Shown: in pieces, positions 16,060-25,564 of the stretch | Position numbering within the stretch: the stretch's first letter is position 1 | Layout of the letters: every line of letters begins with the position of its first letter | Assembly (NCBI GenBank): GCA_905200645.1 | Contig: CAJKLD010000019.1 | Coordinates: 1 to 49,564 of the forward strand | Direction of reading: 5' to 3' | Source: an uncultured Phascolarctobacterium sp. | GTDB taxonomy: Bacteria; Bacillota; Negativicutes; Acidaminococcales; Acidaminococcaceae | DNA length: 49,564 bases | The notes under the pieces: model-generated | What the model saw: the letters and a program-made list of their open reading frames with translations, nothing else | What the model was told of the DNA's origin: nothing | The model's database searches: none | Program-made: the position numbers and the translations under genes

Positions 16060-18069
16060 TTATTTGAACAGGCTCAGCAGCATACCGCCGTTAGCAGCCA
16101 TAACAGGAGCAAATACCAAAGCAACAACAGTCATCAATTTGATAAGGATGTTCATTGCAGGTCCGGAGGTATCTTTGAACGGATCGCCTACGGTATCGCC
16201 TACAACGGTTGCATCATGCACCGGAGTATGTTTGCGGCCGGAAGCTTCAACATATTTTTTAGCATTATCCCAAGCGCCGCCGGCATTTGCCATTAAAATA
16301 GCAACCAAAACGCCGGAAGCCAAAGCGCCGCCCAGCAGGCCGCCCAAAGCTTCGGTACCAAACAGGAAGCCCATAGCCAAAGGAGCAACGATAGCGATAA
16401 TACCAGGCATAATCATTTCATGCAGAGCAGCTGCGGTAGAAATGTCTACGCATTTTTGGTAATCAGCTTTTGCTTTGCCTTCCAGCAGACCAGGAATTTC
16501 GTGGAATTGACGACGAACTTCCTCAATCATTTGATAAGCAGCTTTACCAACAGATTCCATGGTCATAGCGCCGAATACGAAAGGCAGAGTTGCACCAATG
16601 AATAAACCTACCAGTGTTACAGGATTCAGCAGATCGATTACTTTCAGATTTACAACATGTGCATAAGCAGAGAACAGAGCCAATGCAGTCAAAGCAGCGG
16701 AACCGATTGCAAAGCCTTTGCCGATAGCAGCAGTAGTGTTACCAACAGAGTCAAGAGTATCGGTGATTTCGCGTACTTCGGGAGGCAGCTCGGACATTTC
16801 AGCAATACCACCGGCATTATCAGCGATAGGACCATAAGCGTCAACTGCAACGGTCAAACCAGTAGTAGACAGCATACCAACTGCTGCCAGAGCAATGCCA
16901 AACAGACCCATGCCGGTATCTTTAGCGCCGCCCATGAAGAAGAAGGACAAAATTACGCCTACGCAGATGAAAACCATCGGCAGGAATGTAGAATACATGC
17001 CTACAGCCAAGCCGGAAATAATGGTGGTTGCAGGACCGGTTTCGGATTGTTGAGCAATCTTCTTAACAGAATCATAGTCAGCAGAAGTATAAATCTCGGT
17101 GATTTTACCAATCAGCATACCAACTACCAAGCCGGAAGCAATAGCTACGAAAGCATTGGTGTTGCCGAAAATGGAAGTGGACAGATAGTAAGCAGCAGCC
17201 AGTACCAGTACGCCGCCTACATAAGTGCCATGGTTCAAAGCAGCCTGCGGATTGTTGGATTTGCTGCTGCGGGCGTAGAATACGCCAACCAAGGAAGCTA
17301 AAATACCGGCAAATGCCAGGCTGAATACGAATTTAACGCCTTCACCGCCGGGATAAGCAACGGCACCCAGGGTAATAGCGGAAATGATAGCGCCAACATA
17401 GGATTCAAACAAGTCGGCACCCATACCGGCAACGTCGCCTACGTTATCGCCTACGTTATCAGCAATAGTAGCCGGGTTACGCGGATCGTCTTCAGGCAGA
17501 CCTTCTTCTACTTTACCAACCAAATCAGCGCCAACGTCAGCAGCTTTGGTATAAATACCGCCGCCAACACGAGCGAACAAAGCAATGGAGGATGCGCCCA
17601 GAGAGAAGCCGGTTACGATATCAATATTGCCAAAAATCATATAAGCGGCAGCAACACCAACGATACCCAAACCAACAACGCCCAAGCCCATTACAGCACC
17701 GCCGGAGAAAGCAATTTTCAAAGCTTCCGGCATACCGTGACGTGCAGCTTCAGCGGTACGAACGTTAGCTTTAGTAGCTACGGTCATACCAATGTAACCG
17801 GCGCATACGGAGAAAATAGCGCCTGCTACGAAGCAAACAGCAGTCATGGGAGACAAGAACATTGCAATAATAACAGCAACAACGAGTACGAATACGGACA
17901 GAGCTTTATATTCTCTGTACAGGAACGCCATAGCGCCCTCATGGATGTAACCGGCAATTTCCTGCATACGCGCAGTACCAGCAGGAGCTTTACCGATTGC
18001 GCTGCTGAGCATCAATGCAACTGCCAATGCAATGATACCAACAACAATAGAAGTCATTAAGAAATTCAA
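16060..18069 (-). CDS. hppA: Membrane-bound ion-translocating pyrophosphatase (K+-dependent type)
   Basis: 669 residues with about 16 membrane helices. Pyrophosphate-site motifs: DVGADLVGKVEEGLPEDDPRNPATIADNVGD-type segment near residues 190-225, and the C-terminal repeats with DNAGGAWDNAKK-like and DTVGDPFKDTSGPA segments. The cation-site motif reads GNTTAAIGKG; alanine at the second position after GNTT is the mark of K+-dependent enzymes, where K+-independent ones have lysine. Such enzymes pump Na+ and/or H+. I cannot tell which from these motifs. No ATG fits; the TTG at 18069 has AAAGGGG eight bases upstream. It lies between secG and the esterase gene with its own terminator. Confidence 0.95.
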   Translation of the reverse strand: MNFLMTSIVVGIIALAVALMLSSAIGKAPAGTARMQEIAGYIHEGAMAFLYREYKALSVFVLVVAVIIAMFLSPMTAVCFVAGAIFSVCAGYIGMTVATKANVRTAEAARHGMPEALKIAFSGGAVMGLGVVGLGIVGVAAAYMIFGNIDIVTGFSLGASSIALFARVGGGIYTKAADVGADLVGKVEEGLPEDDPRNPATIADNVGDNVGDVAGMGADLFESYVGAIISAITLGAVAYPGGEGVKFVFSLAFAGILASLVGVFYARSSKSNNPQAALNHGTYVGGVLVLAAAYYLSTSIFGNTNAFVAIASGLVVGMLIGKITEIYTSADYDSVKKIAQQSETGPATTIISGLAVGMYSTFLPMVFICVGVILSFFFMGGAKDTGMGLFGIALAAVGMLSTTGLTVAVDAYGPIADNAGGIAEMSELPPEVREITDTLDSVGNTTAAIGKGFAIGSAALTALALFSAYAHVVNLKVIDLLNPVTLVGLFIGATLPFVFGAMTMESVGKAAYQMIEEVRRQFHEIPGLLEGKAKADYQKCVDISTAAALHEMIMPGIIAIVAPLAMGFLFGTEALGGLLGGALASGVLVAILMANAGGAWDNAKKYVEASGRKHTPVHDATVVGDTVGDPFKDTSGPAMNILIKLMTVVALVFAPVMAANGGMLLSLFK

Positions 18070-18147
18070 GACCCTAACCCCTTTCTTCTTATAAAAAAAT
18101 TTAAAATTTAAAGAGCGCGGTTACACTCTTTGTAACTGAGGAAATTT

Positions 18148-18378
18148 TTAAGCGTTGATTTTAGCCAGCGCCAATGTTATAGCAGCAAATGCAGCGCCAA
18201 GATAAATGGTGGCTCTTGCCATCAGAGAATCCAAATCGTTGCCTTTGCCAAAAAAAGCACCGTCACTGCCGCCGAAAGTACTGCCCATACCGCCGCCTTT
18301 GCCAGACTGCAGCAGAACTGCGCCAATGAGGGCTATGCAAACGATAACTTCAAGAACTATCAAGACAGTTTCAATCAC
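18148..18378 (-). CDS. secG: Preprotein translocase subunit SecG
   Basis: 76 residues from the GTG at 18378, chosen because GGAGGT lies seven bases upstream; an ATG at 18408 has no site and would add ten residues. Two membrane helices flank the conserved VLLQSGKGGGMGSTFGG loop. SecG is the small accessory subunit of the SecYEG channel. It is transcribed from its own promoter after the enolase terminator. The gene order secG-esterase-rnr-smpB agrees. Confidence 0.93.
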   Translation of the reverse strand: MIETVLIVLEVIVCIALIGAVLLQSGKGGGMGSTFGGSDGAFFGKGNDLDSLMARATIYLGAAFAAITLALAKINA

Positions 18379-18411
18379 AAGACTTACCTCCTCACATTTT
18401 TGTACCATAGT

Positions 18412-18440
18412 ATTTTACCATAAATGCAGAGAGCTTACAA
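18412..18440 (-). promoter_or_regulatory. Promoter of secG
   Basis: On the minus strand TTGTAA, 17 bases, TAAAAT, about 34 bases upstream of the secG start. Confidence 0.6.
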
Positions 18441-18524
18441 TGTAGTTTTGCAAAATATTTGATATATTTGCGATAATTTTTTCTGCCGTAGCATAATTCT
18501 ACCATAAGTTTATTCTACGCATGC

Positions 18525-18571
18525 AAAAAGCGGTACCCAACGTGCAGCTTATAGCGCATTAGGCACCGCTT
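18525..18571 (-). terminator. Intrinsic terminator of the glycolysis operon
   Basis: Stem AAGCGGTGCC / GGTACCGCTT around a 24-base internal segment, followed on the minus strand by TTTTTG, 24 bases after the enolase stop. Confidence 0.75.
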
Positions 18572-18595
18572 AAATCAAATTTATTTCAGCAAAGC

Positions 18596-19879
18596 TTATT
18601 TAATGTTGTAGAAAACCTTTTTGCCGTTGTATTTGGCAGCCTTGCCAAGATCTTCCTCAATGCGCAGCAGTTGGTTGTATTTAGCAACTCGGTCAGTACG
18701 CGCAGGAGCTCCGGTCTTGATTTGTCCGGCATTTACAGCAACAGCAATATCTGCCAAGGTAGTGTCCTCGGTCTCGCCGCTGCGGTGAGAAATAATGCAG
18801 GTATAGCCGGCACGTTTAGCAGTTTCAATAGCGTTAAAGGTTTCGGTCAAGGTACCAATTTGGTTTACCTTAATCAAAATAGCATTGCCAACGCCTTTTT
18901 TGATGCCTTCAACCAAACGCGCTTCATTGGTAACAAACAGGTCGTCGCCAACCAGCTGTACCTTTTTGCCCAGCTTCTTGGTCAGCTTCTTCCAGCCGTC
19001 CCAATCGTCCTCTGCCATGCCGTCCTCAATGGAAATGATAGGATATTTTGCACACAAATCAGCCAAATATTCAACCATTTCGTCGCTGGTCTTTACCAAG
19101 CCCTCGCCTGCCAGATTGTATTTACCGTCTTCATAGAACTCGCTGCTGGCTACGTCCAAAGCAATCATAATATCCTTGCCGGGCTTGTAGCCTGCTTTTT
19201 CTACTGCTTCCAAAATAACATCGATAGCTTCGGCGTTGCATTTTAAGTTAGGAGCAAAACCGCCCTCATCACCTAAAGCAGTGCTCAAGCCTTTGGATTT
19301 CAGCAGAGCTTTCAGGTTATGATAAATTTCGGTGTTCATGCGCAGGCATTCGCTGAATGATTTAGCGCCAACGGGCATAATCATAAATTCTTGAATGTCT
19401 ACATTATTATCTGCGTGTTGACCGCCGTTCAAAATGTTCATCATAGGAACCGGCAGTTCCTTAGCAGCAACGCCGCCCAAATACAAATACAGCGGCAAGC
19501 CAACGGAGGAAGCAGCAGCCTTAGCCACAGCCATGGATACGCCCAAAATAGCGTTAGCGCCCAAACGGCCTTTGTTGGAAGTACCGTCCAAGCGTACCAA
19601 CAGCTCGTCGATTTCAGTTTGGCGGGTAGCTTCCAAGCCGATAATAGCTTCGGCAATAATATCGTTTACATTGTCAACAGCTTGGGTAACGCCCTTGCCC
19701 ATGTAGCGGGCAGCGTCGCCGTCGCGTAGTTCCACAGCTTCATGTACGCCGGTAGAAGCGCCGGAAGGAACAGCAGCACGGCCAACAGCGCCGTCCTCCA
19801 AGCAAACCTCAACCTCTACAGTGGGATTGCCGCGAGAGTCCAAAATCTCACGTGCATATACTTCAGTAATCATTGCCAT
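18596..19879 (-). CDS. eno: Enolase
   Basis: 427 residues, full length. It interconverts 2-phosphoglycerate and phosphoenolpyruvate. Motifs: AREILDSRGNPTVEVEV at the N-terminus, GDEGGFAPNL, metal ligands in ALDVASSEF, SIEDGMAEDDW and LVGDDLFVTN, and the signature ILIKVNQIGTLTE with SHRSGETEDTT. The ATG at 19879 has GAGGTGA six bases upstream. It is the last gene of the cggR operon, 23 bases after gpmI. Confidence 0.98.
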   Translation of the reverse strand: MAMITEVYAREILDSRGNPTVEVEVCLEDGAVGRAAVPSGASTGVHEAVELRDGDAARYMGKGVTQAVDNVNDIIAEAIIGLEATRQTEIDELLVRLDGTSNKGRLGANAILGVSMAVAKAAASSVGLPLYLYLGGVAAKELPVPMMNILNGGQHADNNVDIQEFMIMPVGAKSFSECLRMNTEIYHNLKALLKSKGLSTALGDEGGFAPNLKCNAEAIDVILEAVEKAGYKPGKDIMIALDVASSEFYEDGKYNLAGEGLVKTSDEMVEYLADLCAKYPIISIEDGMAEDDWDGWKKLTKKLGKKVQLVGDDLFVTNEARLVEGIKKGVGNAILIKVNQIGTLTETFNAIETAKRAGYTCIISHRSGETEDTTLADIAVAVNAGQIKTGAPARTDRVAKYNQLLRIEEDLGKAAKYNGKKVFYNIK

Positions 19880-19902
19880 TGTTTATCACCTCAAAAATTT
19901 TT

Positions 19903-21417
19903 CTATGCTAACAAGCTCTTGCCCGTCATGGCGGCAGGCTGAGCAATTTGTAAAAGCTCCAGCATGGTCGGCGCAATATCGGCCAAAATACCTTCGTGTA
20001 ATTGATGCTCTTCTTTGCTTACCAAAATAAAGGGCACCAGATTGGTAGTGTGCGCCGTATTCGGCTCGCCGTCAGCCTCAGCCATTTTTTCCAAATTGCC
20101 GTGGTCGGCTGTTATGCAGACGTAGCCGTCTAAAGCCAAAACCTTGTCCACAATGCGGCCGGCACATTCATCAACCTTTTCCATTGCTTTGATAGCAGCA
20201 TCCAAAACTCCCGTATGACCAACCATATCGGGGTTGGCAAAGTTTAGAATAATTACGTCAAATTTATCCTTATCCAGCTCTGCCAATAGCGATTGAGTTA
20301 CGGTCTCGGCGCTCATTTCCGGCTGCAAATCGTAGGTCGCCACCTTCGGCGAAGGAATTAGAATACGCTCCTCATTTTTATTAGGCTCCTCTACGCCGCC
20401 GTTAAAGAAAAACGTAACATGCGCATATTTTTCCGTTTCGGCAATGCGCAGCTGCCGCTTGCCGTTTTGTGCCAAAACCTGACCCAGGGTATCGTTAATT
20501 GCTTCCGGCGGAAAAGCCACCGGCGCGTCAATAGTCGCGTCGTATTGAGCCATGCAGGCAAAATGTACCGGGCGCGCCTCCTGCGGACGAGCAAAATACG
20601 GAAAATCGTCGTCTATCAAAGCGCGTGTAATTTCACGCGCTCTGTCGGGACGGAAATTAGCGAAAATTACGCCGTCGCCAGCCTGAATTTTTCCGTCAAC
20701 GCCCGCAACAGTAAATGGAAGGACAAATTCATCCGTAACCCCCTGCGCATAGGAAGCTTCTATACCGTCCGCGGCGCCGGAAGCTTTTTCGCCCTCGCCC
20801 TGCACCACAGTGGCATAAGCCTTAGCCAAACGCTCCCAACGTTTATCGCGGTCCATGGCGTAATAACGGCCGCTGACAGTGGCAATTCTGCCTACGCCAA
20901 TTTCTGCCATAGCCTGCTCTAATTGCTCTACGTAAGTAAGCGCGCTTTGCGGCGGCACATCGCGTCCGTCCAAAAAGGCATGTACATATACCTTTTCCAA
21001 GCCGTGCTGCTTAGCCATTTCCAAAAGCGCAATAATATGAGAAATATGACTGTGTACACCGCCGCCTGACAGCAAACCCAGCAGATGCAATGTCTTGTTA
21101 CCGGCTTTGGTCTGCTCCATAACGTTTACCAGCACAGGATTTTGGAAAAAATCTCCGTCCTCAATGGCTTTGCTGATGCGCGTTAAGCTTTGGTAAATAA
21201 TTCTGCCGGAGCCAATATTCAGATGGCCTACCTCGCTGTTGCCAATCTGCCCCGCAGGCAGACCAACTTGACGTCCGCTTGCTTCCAGCTGCGTATGCGG
21301 ATACGACGCAAAATATTTATCAAGATTGGGAGTTTTAGCCATTGCGGCAGCGTTAGCATTACCGGCAGGCGCAATTCCCCAACCGTCTAAAATCATTAAA
21401 AGTAAAGGCTTTTTCAT
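19903..21417 (-). CDS. gpmI: 2,3-bisphosphoglycerate-independent phosphoglycerate mutase
   Basis: 504 residues, alkaline-phosphatase superfamily, Mn-dependent. N-terminal metal motif MILDGWG, catalytic serine in GQIGNSEVGH, DGRDVPP, RPDRAREITRA, and the C-terminal metal sites FANPDMVGHTG and ITADHGN. It interconverts 3- and 2-phosphoglycerate. The ribosome-binding site is weak; translation is probably coupled to the pgk-tpiA gene, whose stop lies 12 bases upstream. Confidence 0.97.
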   Translation of the reverse strand: MKKPLLLMILDGWGIAPAGNANAAAMAKTPNLDKYFASYPHTQLEASGRQVGLPAGQIGNSEVGHLNIGSGRIIYQSLTRISKAIEDGDFFQNPVLVNVMEQTKAGNKTLHLLGLLSGGGVHSHISHIIALLEMAKQHGLEKVYVHAFLDGRDVPPQSALTYVEQLEQAMAEIGVGRIATVSGRYYAMDRDKRWERLAKAYATVVQGEGEKASGAADGIEASYAQGVTDEFVLPFTVAGVDGKIQAGDGVIFANFRPDRAREITRALIDDDFPYFARPQEARPVHFACMAQYDATIDAPVAFPPEAINDTLGQVLAQNGKRQLRIAETEKYAHVTFFFNGGVEEPNKNEERILIPSPKVATYDLQPEMSAETVTQSLLAELDKDKFDVIILNFANPDMVGHTGVLDAAIKAMEKVDECAGRIVDKVLALDGYVCITADHGNLEKMAEADGEPNTAHTTNLVPFILVSKEEHQLHEGILADIAPTMLELLQIAQPAAMTGKSLLA

Positions 21418-21429
21418 TTTTATTGCAAA

Positions 21430-23355
21430 TTAAAAGCTGCGCACAATAGCAGCAAAACGTTCGGCATCCAAGGATGCGCCGCCAACTAAAACACCGTCAA
21501 TGCCGCTGATATTAAACTCCGCCGCATTCTTTTCGGTAACGCTACCACCGTAAAGGATGCGAACGTGACGGGCAATTTCCGGAGTGAAAATTTTGCCCAC
21601 TTTTTCGCGAATCAAACGGCAAACCTCCTGCGCGTCAGCAGGAGTTGCGGCTTTACCGCTGCCGATAGCCCAAACAGGCTCGTAAGCAATAACCATATTC
21701 ACAGCGTCCTCCGGTGCAACTGCACCTAAAGCGCTTTTCAGCTGCATACTGATTTTACGCGCCGTTTTACCGGCTTCACGCTCAGCCAAATTTTCACCAA
21801 CGCACAGCAAAGGCTTCAAACCGTTGCGGTAAGCGGCAATAATTTTGCTGGCCACAAGCTTGTCGGTTTCGCCAAAAATGCTGCGGCGCTCGCTGTGACC
21901 AACCATAGCGTATTCTGCGCCGATATCGGCAATCATAGTGCCGGAAACAGCGCCGGTAAACGCGCCCTTATCCTCCCAATGAAGGTCTTGAGAACCATAA
22001 CCAACGTGCTTGCCGTCAATAGCGTCTGCTACAGTTTCCAAAGCAGTAAACGGCGGGAAAACAACAACCTCATTTAAGGTTCCGTTGGTTTCCATAACGA
22101 TATTTTCAGCCAGCTCCACAGCTTCGTCTACGGTTTTGTGCATTTTCCAGTTACCGGCAATCATTTTGCGGCGCAGGTCGTCAAGTGCAGCAACTCCGGG
22201 CAGAACCTTGCCTTCCAAATATTCCAGAGAAGCACCGCCGCCGGTAGAAATATGGGAAATACGTTTTGCCAGACCCAACTTTTCAATAGCAGCAACACTG
22301 TCGCCGCCGCCAACAATACTGATAGCGCGACTCTTAGCCACAGCCTTAGCCACAGCTTCCGTTCCCTTGCAGAAAGCGTCCATTTCAAAAACGCCCATAG
22401 GACCGTTCCAAACAATCATCTTAGCATCTGCCAAAGCAGCGGCATAAGCCTTGGCAGTTTCGCTGCCAATATCCAGCGCCATGCAGTTTTGGTCGAGGCT
22501 GTTTACATTTTGAGTTGCATGCTTAGCGTCAGCAGCAAAGGCTTCAGCCATTACCAAATCCGTAGGCAGCAGTAATTTTACATGATTTTTTTTGGCTTTA
22601 GCGATAAGCTCTTTAGCTAAATCAATTTTATCTTCCTCTACTAGGGATTTACCCATAGCGCAGCCTTCGGCAGCCAAAAAGGTGTTGGCCATGCCGCCGC
22701 CAATGAGCAGAGTGTCAACCTTATCCAGCAAATTGCTGATTACGCCAATTTTATCGCTCACCTTGGCGCCGCCGATAATAGCAGCAAAGGGGTGCAGCGG
22801 GTCGGTTACAGCGCGGCCGACGTAAGCAATTTCTTTTTCCAGCAAAAAGCCTGCCGCAGAGGGCAGAAAATGCGTTACACCCTCAACAGAAGCATGAGCG
22901 CGGTGAGATACGCCAAAGCCATCGTTAACATACAAATCTGCCAAGGAAGCAAGCTGCTCCGCAAATTCCATATCGTTTTTTTCTTCTTCCTTATGGAAAC
23001 GCAGATTTTCTAACAGCAAAATATGTCCGGCTTTCAGCTTTTTGGCTGCGGCCTTCGCATCAGCGCCAACGCAGTCAGAGGCAAAGGTAATTTTTTTGCC
23101 TAACAGCTTGCCCAAATGCTTAGCCACGGGGACTAAGCTGTATTTGGGATTTACTTGTCCTTTGGGACGTCCAAGGTGAGCCATTAAAATAACGGCTGCC
23201 TTTTTGTCCAAAAGATATTGAATAGTTTCCAAAGAAGCACGAATACGAGTATCGTCGGAAATATTTCCCTTATCATCAAAAGGAACATTAAAATCTACAC
23301 GTACCAGAACTTTTTTACCGGCAACGTCTAAATCGCGTACTGTTTTTTTCTCCAC
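21430..23355 (-). CDS. Bifunctional phosphoglycerate kinase / triose-phosphate isomerase fusion
   Basis: 641 residues in one open frame. Residues 1 to about 394 are a complete phosphoglycerate kinase (VDFNVPFDDKG, HLGRPKG, ENLRFHKEEE, GGAKVSDKI, NGPMGVFE, GGGDSVAA). Residues 398-641 are a complete triose-phosphate isomerase (GNWKMHK with Lys404, His487 in VGHSER, Glu559 in AYEPVWAIG, phosphate loop LYGGSV). The junction LDDLRRKMIAGN has no linker, and no stop or ribosome site precedes Met398 (about 22164). A PGK-TIM fusion is known from Thermotoga maritima. The start is GTG with AAGGAG ten bases upstream. Both active sites look intact. It lies in the normal gapA-pgk-tpi-gpmI-eno order. Confidence 0.96.
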   Translation of the reverse strand: MEKKTVRDLDVAGKKVLVRVDFNVPFDDKGNISDDTRIRASLETIQYLLDKKAAVILMAHLGRPKGQVNPKYSLVPVAKHLGKLLGKKITFASDCVGADAKAAAKKLKAGHILLLENLRFHKEEEKNDMEFAEQLASLADLYVNDGFGVSHRAHASVEGVTHFLPSAAGFLLEKEIAYVGRAVTDPLHPFAAIIGGAKVSDKIGVISNLLDKVDTLLIGGGMANTFLAAEGCAMGKSLVEEDKIDLAKELIAKAKKNHVKLLLPTDLVMAEAFAADAKHATQNVNSLDQNCMALDIGSETAKAYAAALADAKMIVWNGPMGVFEMDAFCKGTEAVAKAVAKSRAISIVGGGDSVAAIEKLGLAKRISHISTGGGASLEYLEGKVLPGVAALDDLRRKMIAGNWKMHKTVDEAVELAENIVMETNGTLNEVVVFPPFTALETVADAIDGKHVGYGSQDLHWEDKGAFTGAVSGTMIADIGAEYAMVGHSERRSIFGETDKLVASKIIAAYRNGLKPLLCVGENLAEREAGKTARKISMQLKSALGAVAPEDAVNMVIAYEPVWAIGSGKAATPADAQEVCRLIREKVGKIFTPEIARHVRILYGGSVTEKNAAEFNISGIDGVLVGGASLDAERFAAIVRSF

Positions 23356-23372
23356 GAATAACTATCTCCTTC

Positions 23373-24377
23373 TTACAGGCCTTTTTTACCGATGTAAACT
23401 GCTAAGTCTACTACACGGTTGGAATAACCCCATTCATTGTCATACCAGCTGACAACCTTTGCCATACGCGGGCCTACCATCATAGTGGACAAGCCGTCAA
23501 TAATGGAGCTCAGCGGGCAGCCGTTGTAATCGCGGGATACGAGAGGCAGCTCGTTATAGCCCATAATGCCTTTCAATTCGCCTTCAGCAGCTTCCTTCAA
23601 GGCAGCGTTGATTTCTTCTGCAGTAGTATCGGTTTTCAGCAATACAGTCAAGTCGGTAATGGAAACGTTAGGAGTGGGAACGCGCATTGCAAAGCCGTTC
23701 AACTTGCCTTTCAATTCAGGCAGAACCAAAGCTACAGCCTTAGCTGCACCGGTGGTGGTAGGAATAATGGAGCAAGCTGCGGCACGGGCGCGGCGCAAAT
23801 CCTTATGCGGCAAATCCAAAATTCTTTGGTCATTGGTGTAGGAGTGAACAGTGGTCATCAAACCGCTTTCAATACCAAATTTGTTCAGCAGGACTTTAGT
23901 GAAAGGAGCCAAGCAGTTGGTAGTGCAGGAAGCGTTGGAAATAATATTATGTTTAGCAGGATCGTATTTTTCTTCGTTAACGCCCATAACAATAGTAATA
24001 TCCTCGCCTTTTGCAGGAGCAGAAATAATTACCTTTTTAGCGCCCGCAGCAATATGAGCAGCTGCTTTGGCAGCTTCGGTAAAGCGGCCGGTAGATTCTA
24101 CAACGATTTCGGCGCCAAGCTCTCCCCAGGGAATTTTAGCAGGGTCCAAAGAGCTGGATACGGGAATTTTTTTGCCGTCAACAACAATGCAGTTTTCGCC
24201 AACAGAAACCTCATGGTCATAAGTACCATGTACAGAGTCATATTTCAGCAGATGAGCCAGAGCAGCGCTGTCGCCGGGATCGTTAATGCCAACAATCTCA
24301 ATTTCAGGATTAGTGAAAGCTACACGGAAAACCTCGCGGCCAATACGGCCAAAACCATTGATACCAATTTTTGTCAT
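23373..24377 (-). CDS. gapA: Glyceraldehyde-3-phosphate dehydrogenase, type I
   Basis: 334 residues. NAD-binding GINGFGRIGREVFR, Asp in GINDPGD favouring NAD over NADP, catalytic Cys151 in SNASCTTNC, and the C-terminal WYDNEWGYSNRVVDL. It makes 1,3-bisphosphoglycerate, the substrate of the next gene product. GGAGG precedes the ATG. It lies 58 bases after cggR, as in Bacillus. Confidence 0.98.
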   Translation of the reverse strand: MTKIGINGFGRIGREVFRVAFTNPEIEIVGINDPGDSAALAHLLKYDSVHGTYDHEVSVGENCIVVDGKKIPVSSSLDPAKIPWGELGAEIVVESTGRFTEAAKAAAHIAAGAKKVIISAPAKGEDITIVMGVNEEKYDPAKHNIISNASCTTNCLAPFTKVLLNKFGIESGLMTTVHSYTNDQRILDLPHKDLRRARAAACSIIPTTTGAAKAVALVLPELKGKLNGFAMRVPTPNVSITDLTVLLKTDTTAEEINAALKEAAEGELKGIMGYNELPLVSRDYNGCPLSSIIDGLSTMMVGPRMAKVVSWYDNEWGYSNRVVDLAVYIGKKGL

Positions 24378-24435
24378 AATAATTTCCTCCTTAGTTTTTC
24401 AAGAGTTTTCATTATATATTGCACTGACGTGCCGA

Positions 24436-25473
24436 TTAACTATTTTCTTTGGCCATCTGCAGAATTTCTTTGGCCGCCGCTTCGTCCGTTACCAAAATAT
24501 CCTGACGGGAAGCGCGGATTACAGAAAGAATAGCCGCCGCTTTAGATTTGCCGCCGGCAATGCCGATAATCGTGCCGATATGCTGCAAATCCTGCAGCAT
24601 TAAACCGGCGTTATTGGTCATATATACCTGTCTGCCATCCAAAGCGCAATATTGTCCAAAGGCTTCGCCCACAGCGCCGGCCTCCTCCAGCTTGCTAATC
24701 AAATCCGGAGGCAGCCTTCTGTGTCTAGCCATAACGCTGGCTCGGCCCACACCGTGAACTAAAATATCCGCTCTTTTAATAATATCCACAACGGAGCGCA
24801 CGCCAATATCCTCTTTGAGAATACTGTTCAAAATATCCTCGCTCACGCAGTCGGGTACATAAAGCTGGCGGTAAGCTGCGCTTAATTTTTGTGCCAGCAC
24901 CGTAGCAATAGTGTTAGCCTGCAATTCCACATTGTCTCCCAAGCCGCCGCGGGCAGGGACTACCACAGTATTAGGCTGGGAGCCGGTAATGTTGGCGGCC
25001 ATAGCCGCCATAGTCGTACCGCCGCTGACTGCCACAATGTGACGCTGACCGTCGCTTAACAGCTTACTCAAAATATGCGCCGCTGTACGGCCTATTTCGC
25101 GTTTGACAACATCCTCTTGGTCAGAATCGCCGGGAAGAATGACTACGCGCCCAATTTTTAGCGTATCGCTTAAAGCCTTTTCCAAAAAAGAAATGTCTTG
25201 CAGCTTACGCACATAATCGGCTAATTCCTTCAAAATATCCGCGCCCTCGTCGGTAACGCTCATGCCGCTGGACGAAAAAGCCAGCAAGCCGCTTTTTTTG
25301 AGAAAATCAACCTGCGCCCGCAAAACTCTTTCGCTAAGGCCAAGCCTGCCAGCCAACGCACGCCTACCAATGGGAGATTCGTGGCTTACTTGGCGCAAAA
25401 TCTGATATCTCTGCACCAAAAGGTCTGTCAATTCCGGGACTATTTTTTTTTGTAAATTTATAATACTATCCAT
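24436..25473 (-). CDS. cggR: Central glycolytic genes regulator CggR (SorC family)
   Basis: About 345 residues from the ATG at 25473, which has GAGGG six bases upstream; a longer frame to 25536 would run through the operator-like repeats. An N-terminal helix-turn-helix of the DeoR/SorC kind (IGRRALAGRLGLSERVLRAQVDFL) is followed by a SorC sugar-phosphate-binding domain (VAVSGGTTMAAMA, VPARGGLGDNVE, DILVHGVGRA, GIAGGKSKA). In Bacillus CggR represses gapA-pgk-tpi-pgm-eno and is released by fructose-1,6-bisphosphate. The same gene set follows here, so the role is very likely kept. Confidence 0.95.
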   Translation of the reverse strand: MDSIINLQKKIVPELTDLLVQRYQILRQVSHESPIGRRALAGRLGLSERVLRAQVDFLKKSGLLAFSSSGMSVTDEGADILKELADYVRKLQDISFLEKALSDTLKIGRVVILPGDSDQEDVVKREIGRTAAHILSKLLSDGQRHIVAVSGGTTMAAMAANITGSQPNTVVVPARGGLGDNVELQANTIATVLAQKLSAAYRQLYVPDCVSEDILNSILKEDIGVRSVVDIIKRADILVHGVGRASVMARHRRLPPDLISKLEEAGAVGEAFGQYCALDGRQVYMTNNAGLMLQDLQHIGTIIGIAGGKSKAAAILSVIRASRQDILVTDEAAAKEILQMAKENS

Positions 25474-25484
25474 CATTATCCCTC

Positions 25485-25521
25485 GGTACATTTTTGTCCC
25501 TTGTGGAACTTTTTGTGTCCC
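25485..25521 (-). promoter_or_regulatory. CggR operator-like direct repeats
   Basis: Two direct repeats on the minus strand, GGGACACAAAAAGTTCC (25521-25505) and GGGACAAAAATGTACC (25500-25485), start 21 bases apart, or two helical turns. They lie 12-48 bases upstream of the cggR ATG. Bacillus CggR binds GGGAC-containing direct repeats between promoter and cggR. The match is by eye. Confidence 0.7.
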
Positions 25522-25564
25522 ACGAACTAAATGCAAATAAAAATAAAATCCTTATCTGTTCATT

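Noticed and set aside
22150..22180. Sequencing error joining pgk and tpiA
   Set aside because: The frame is continuous without a shift, both domains are complete, and such fusions exist elsewhere. An error that removed a stop codon remains possible but has no positive support.
23805..24533. 242-codon plus-strand open frame
   Set aside because: Antisense shadow of gapA, composed of low-complexity Asn/Ser-rich sequence with no ribosome site.
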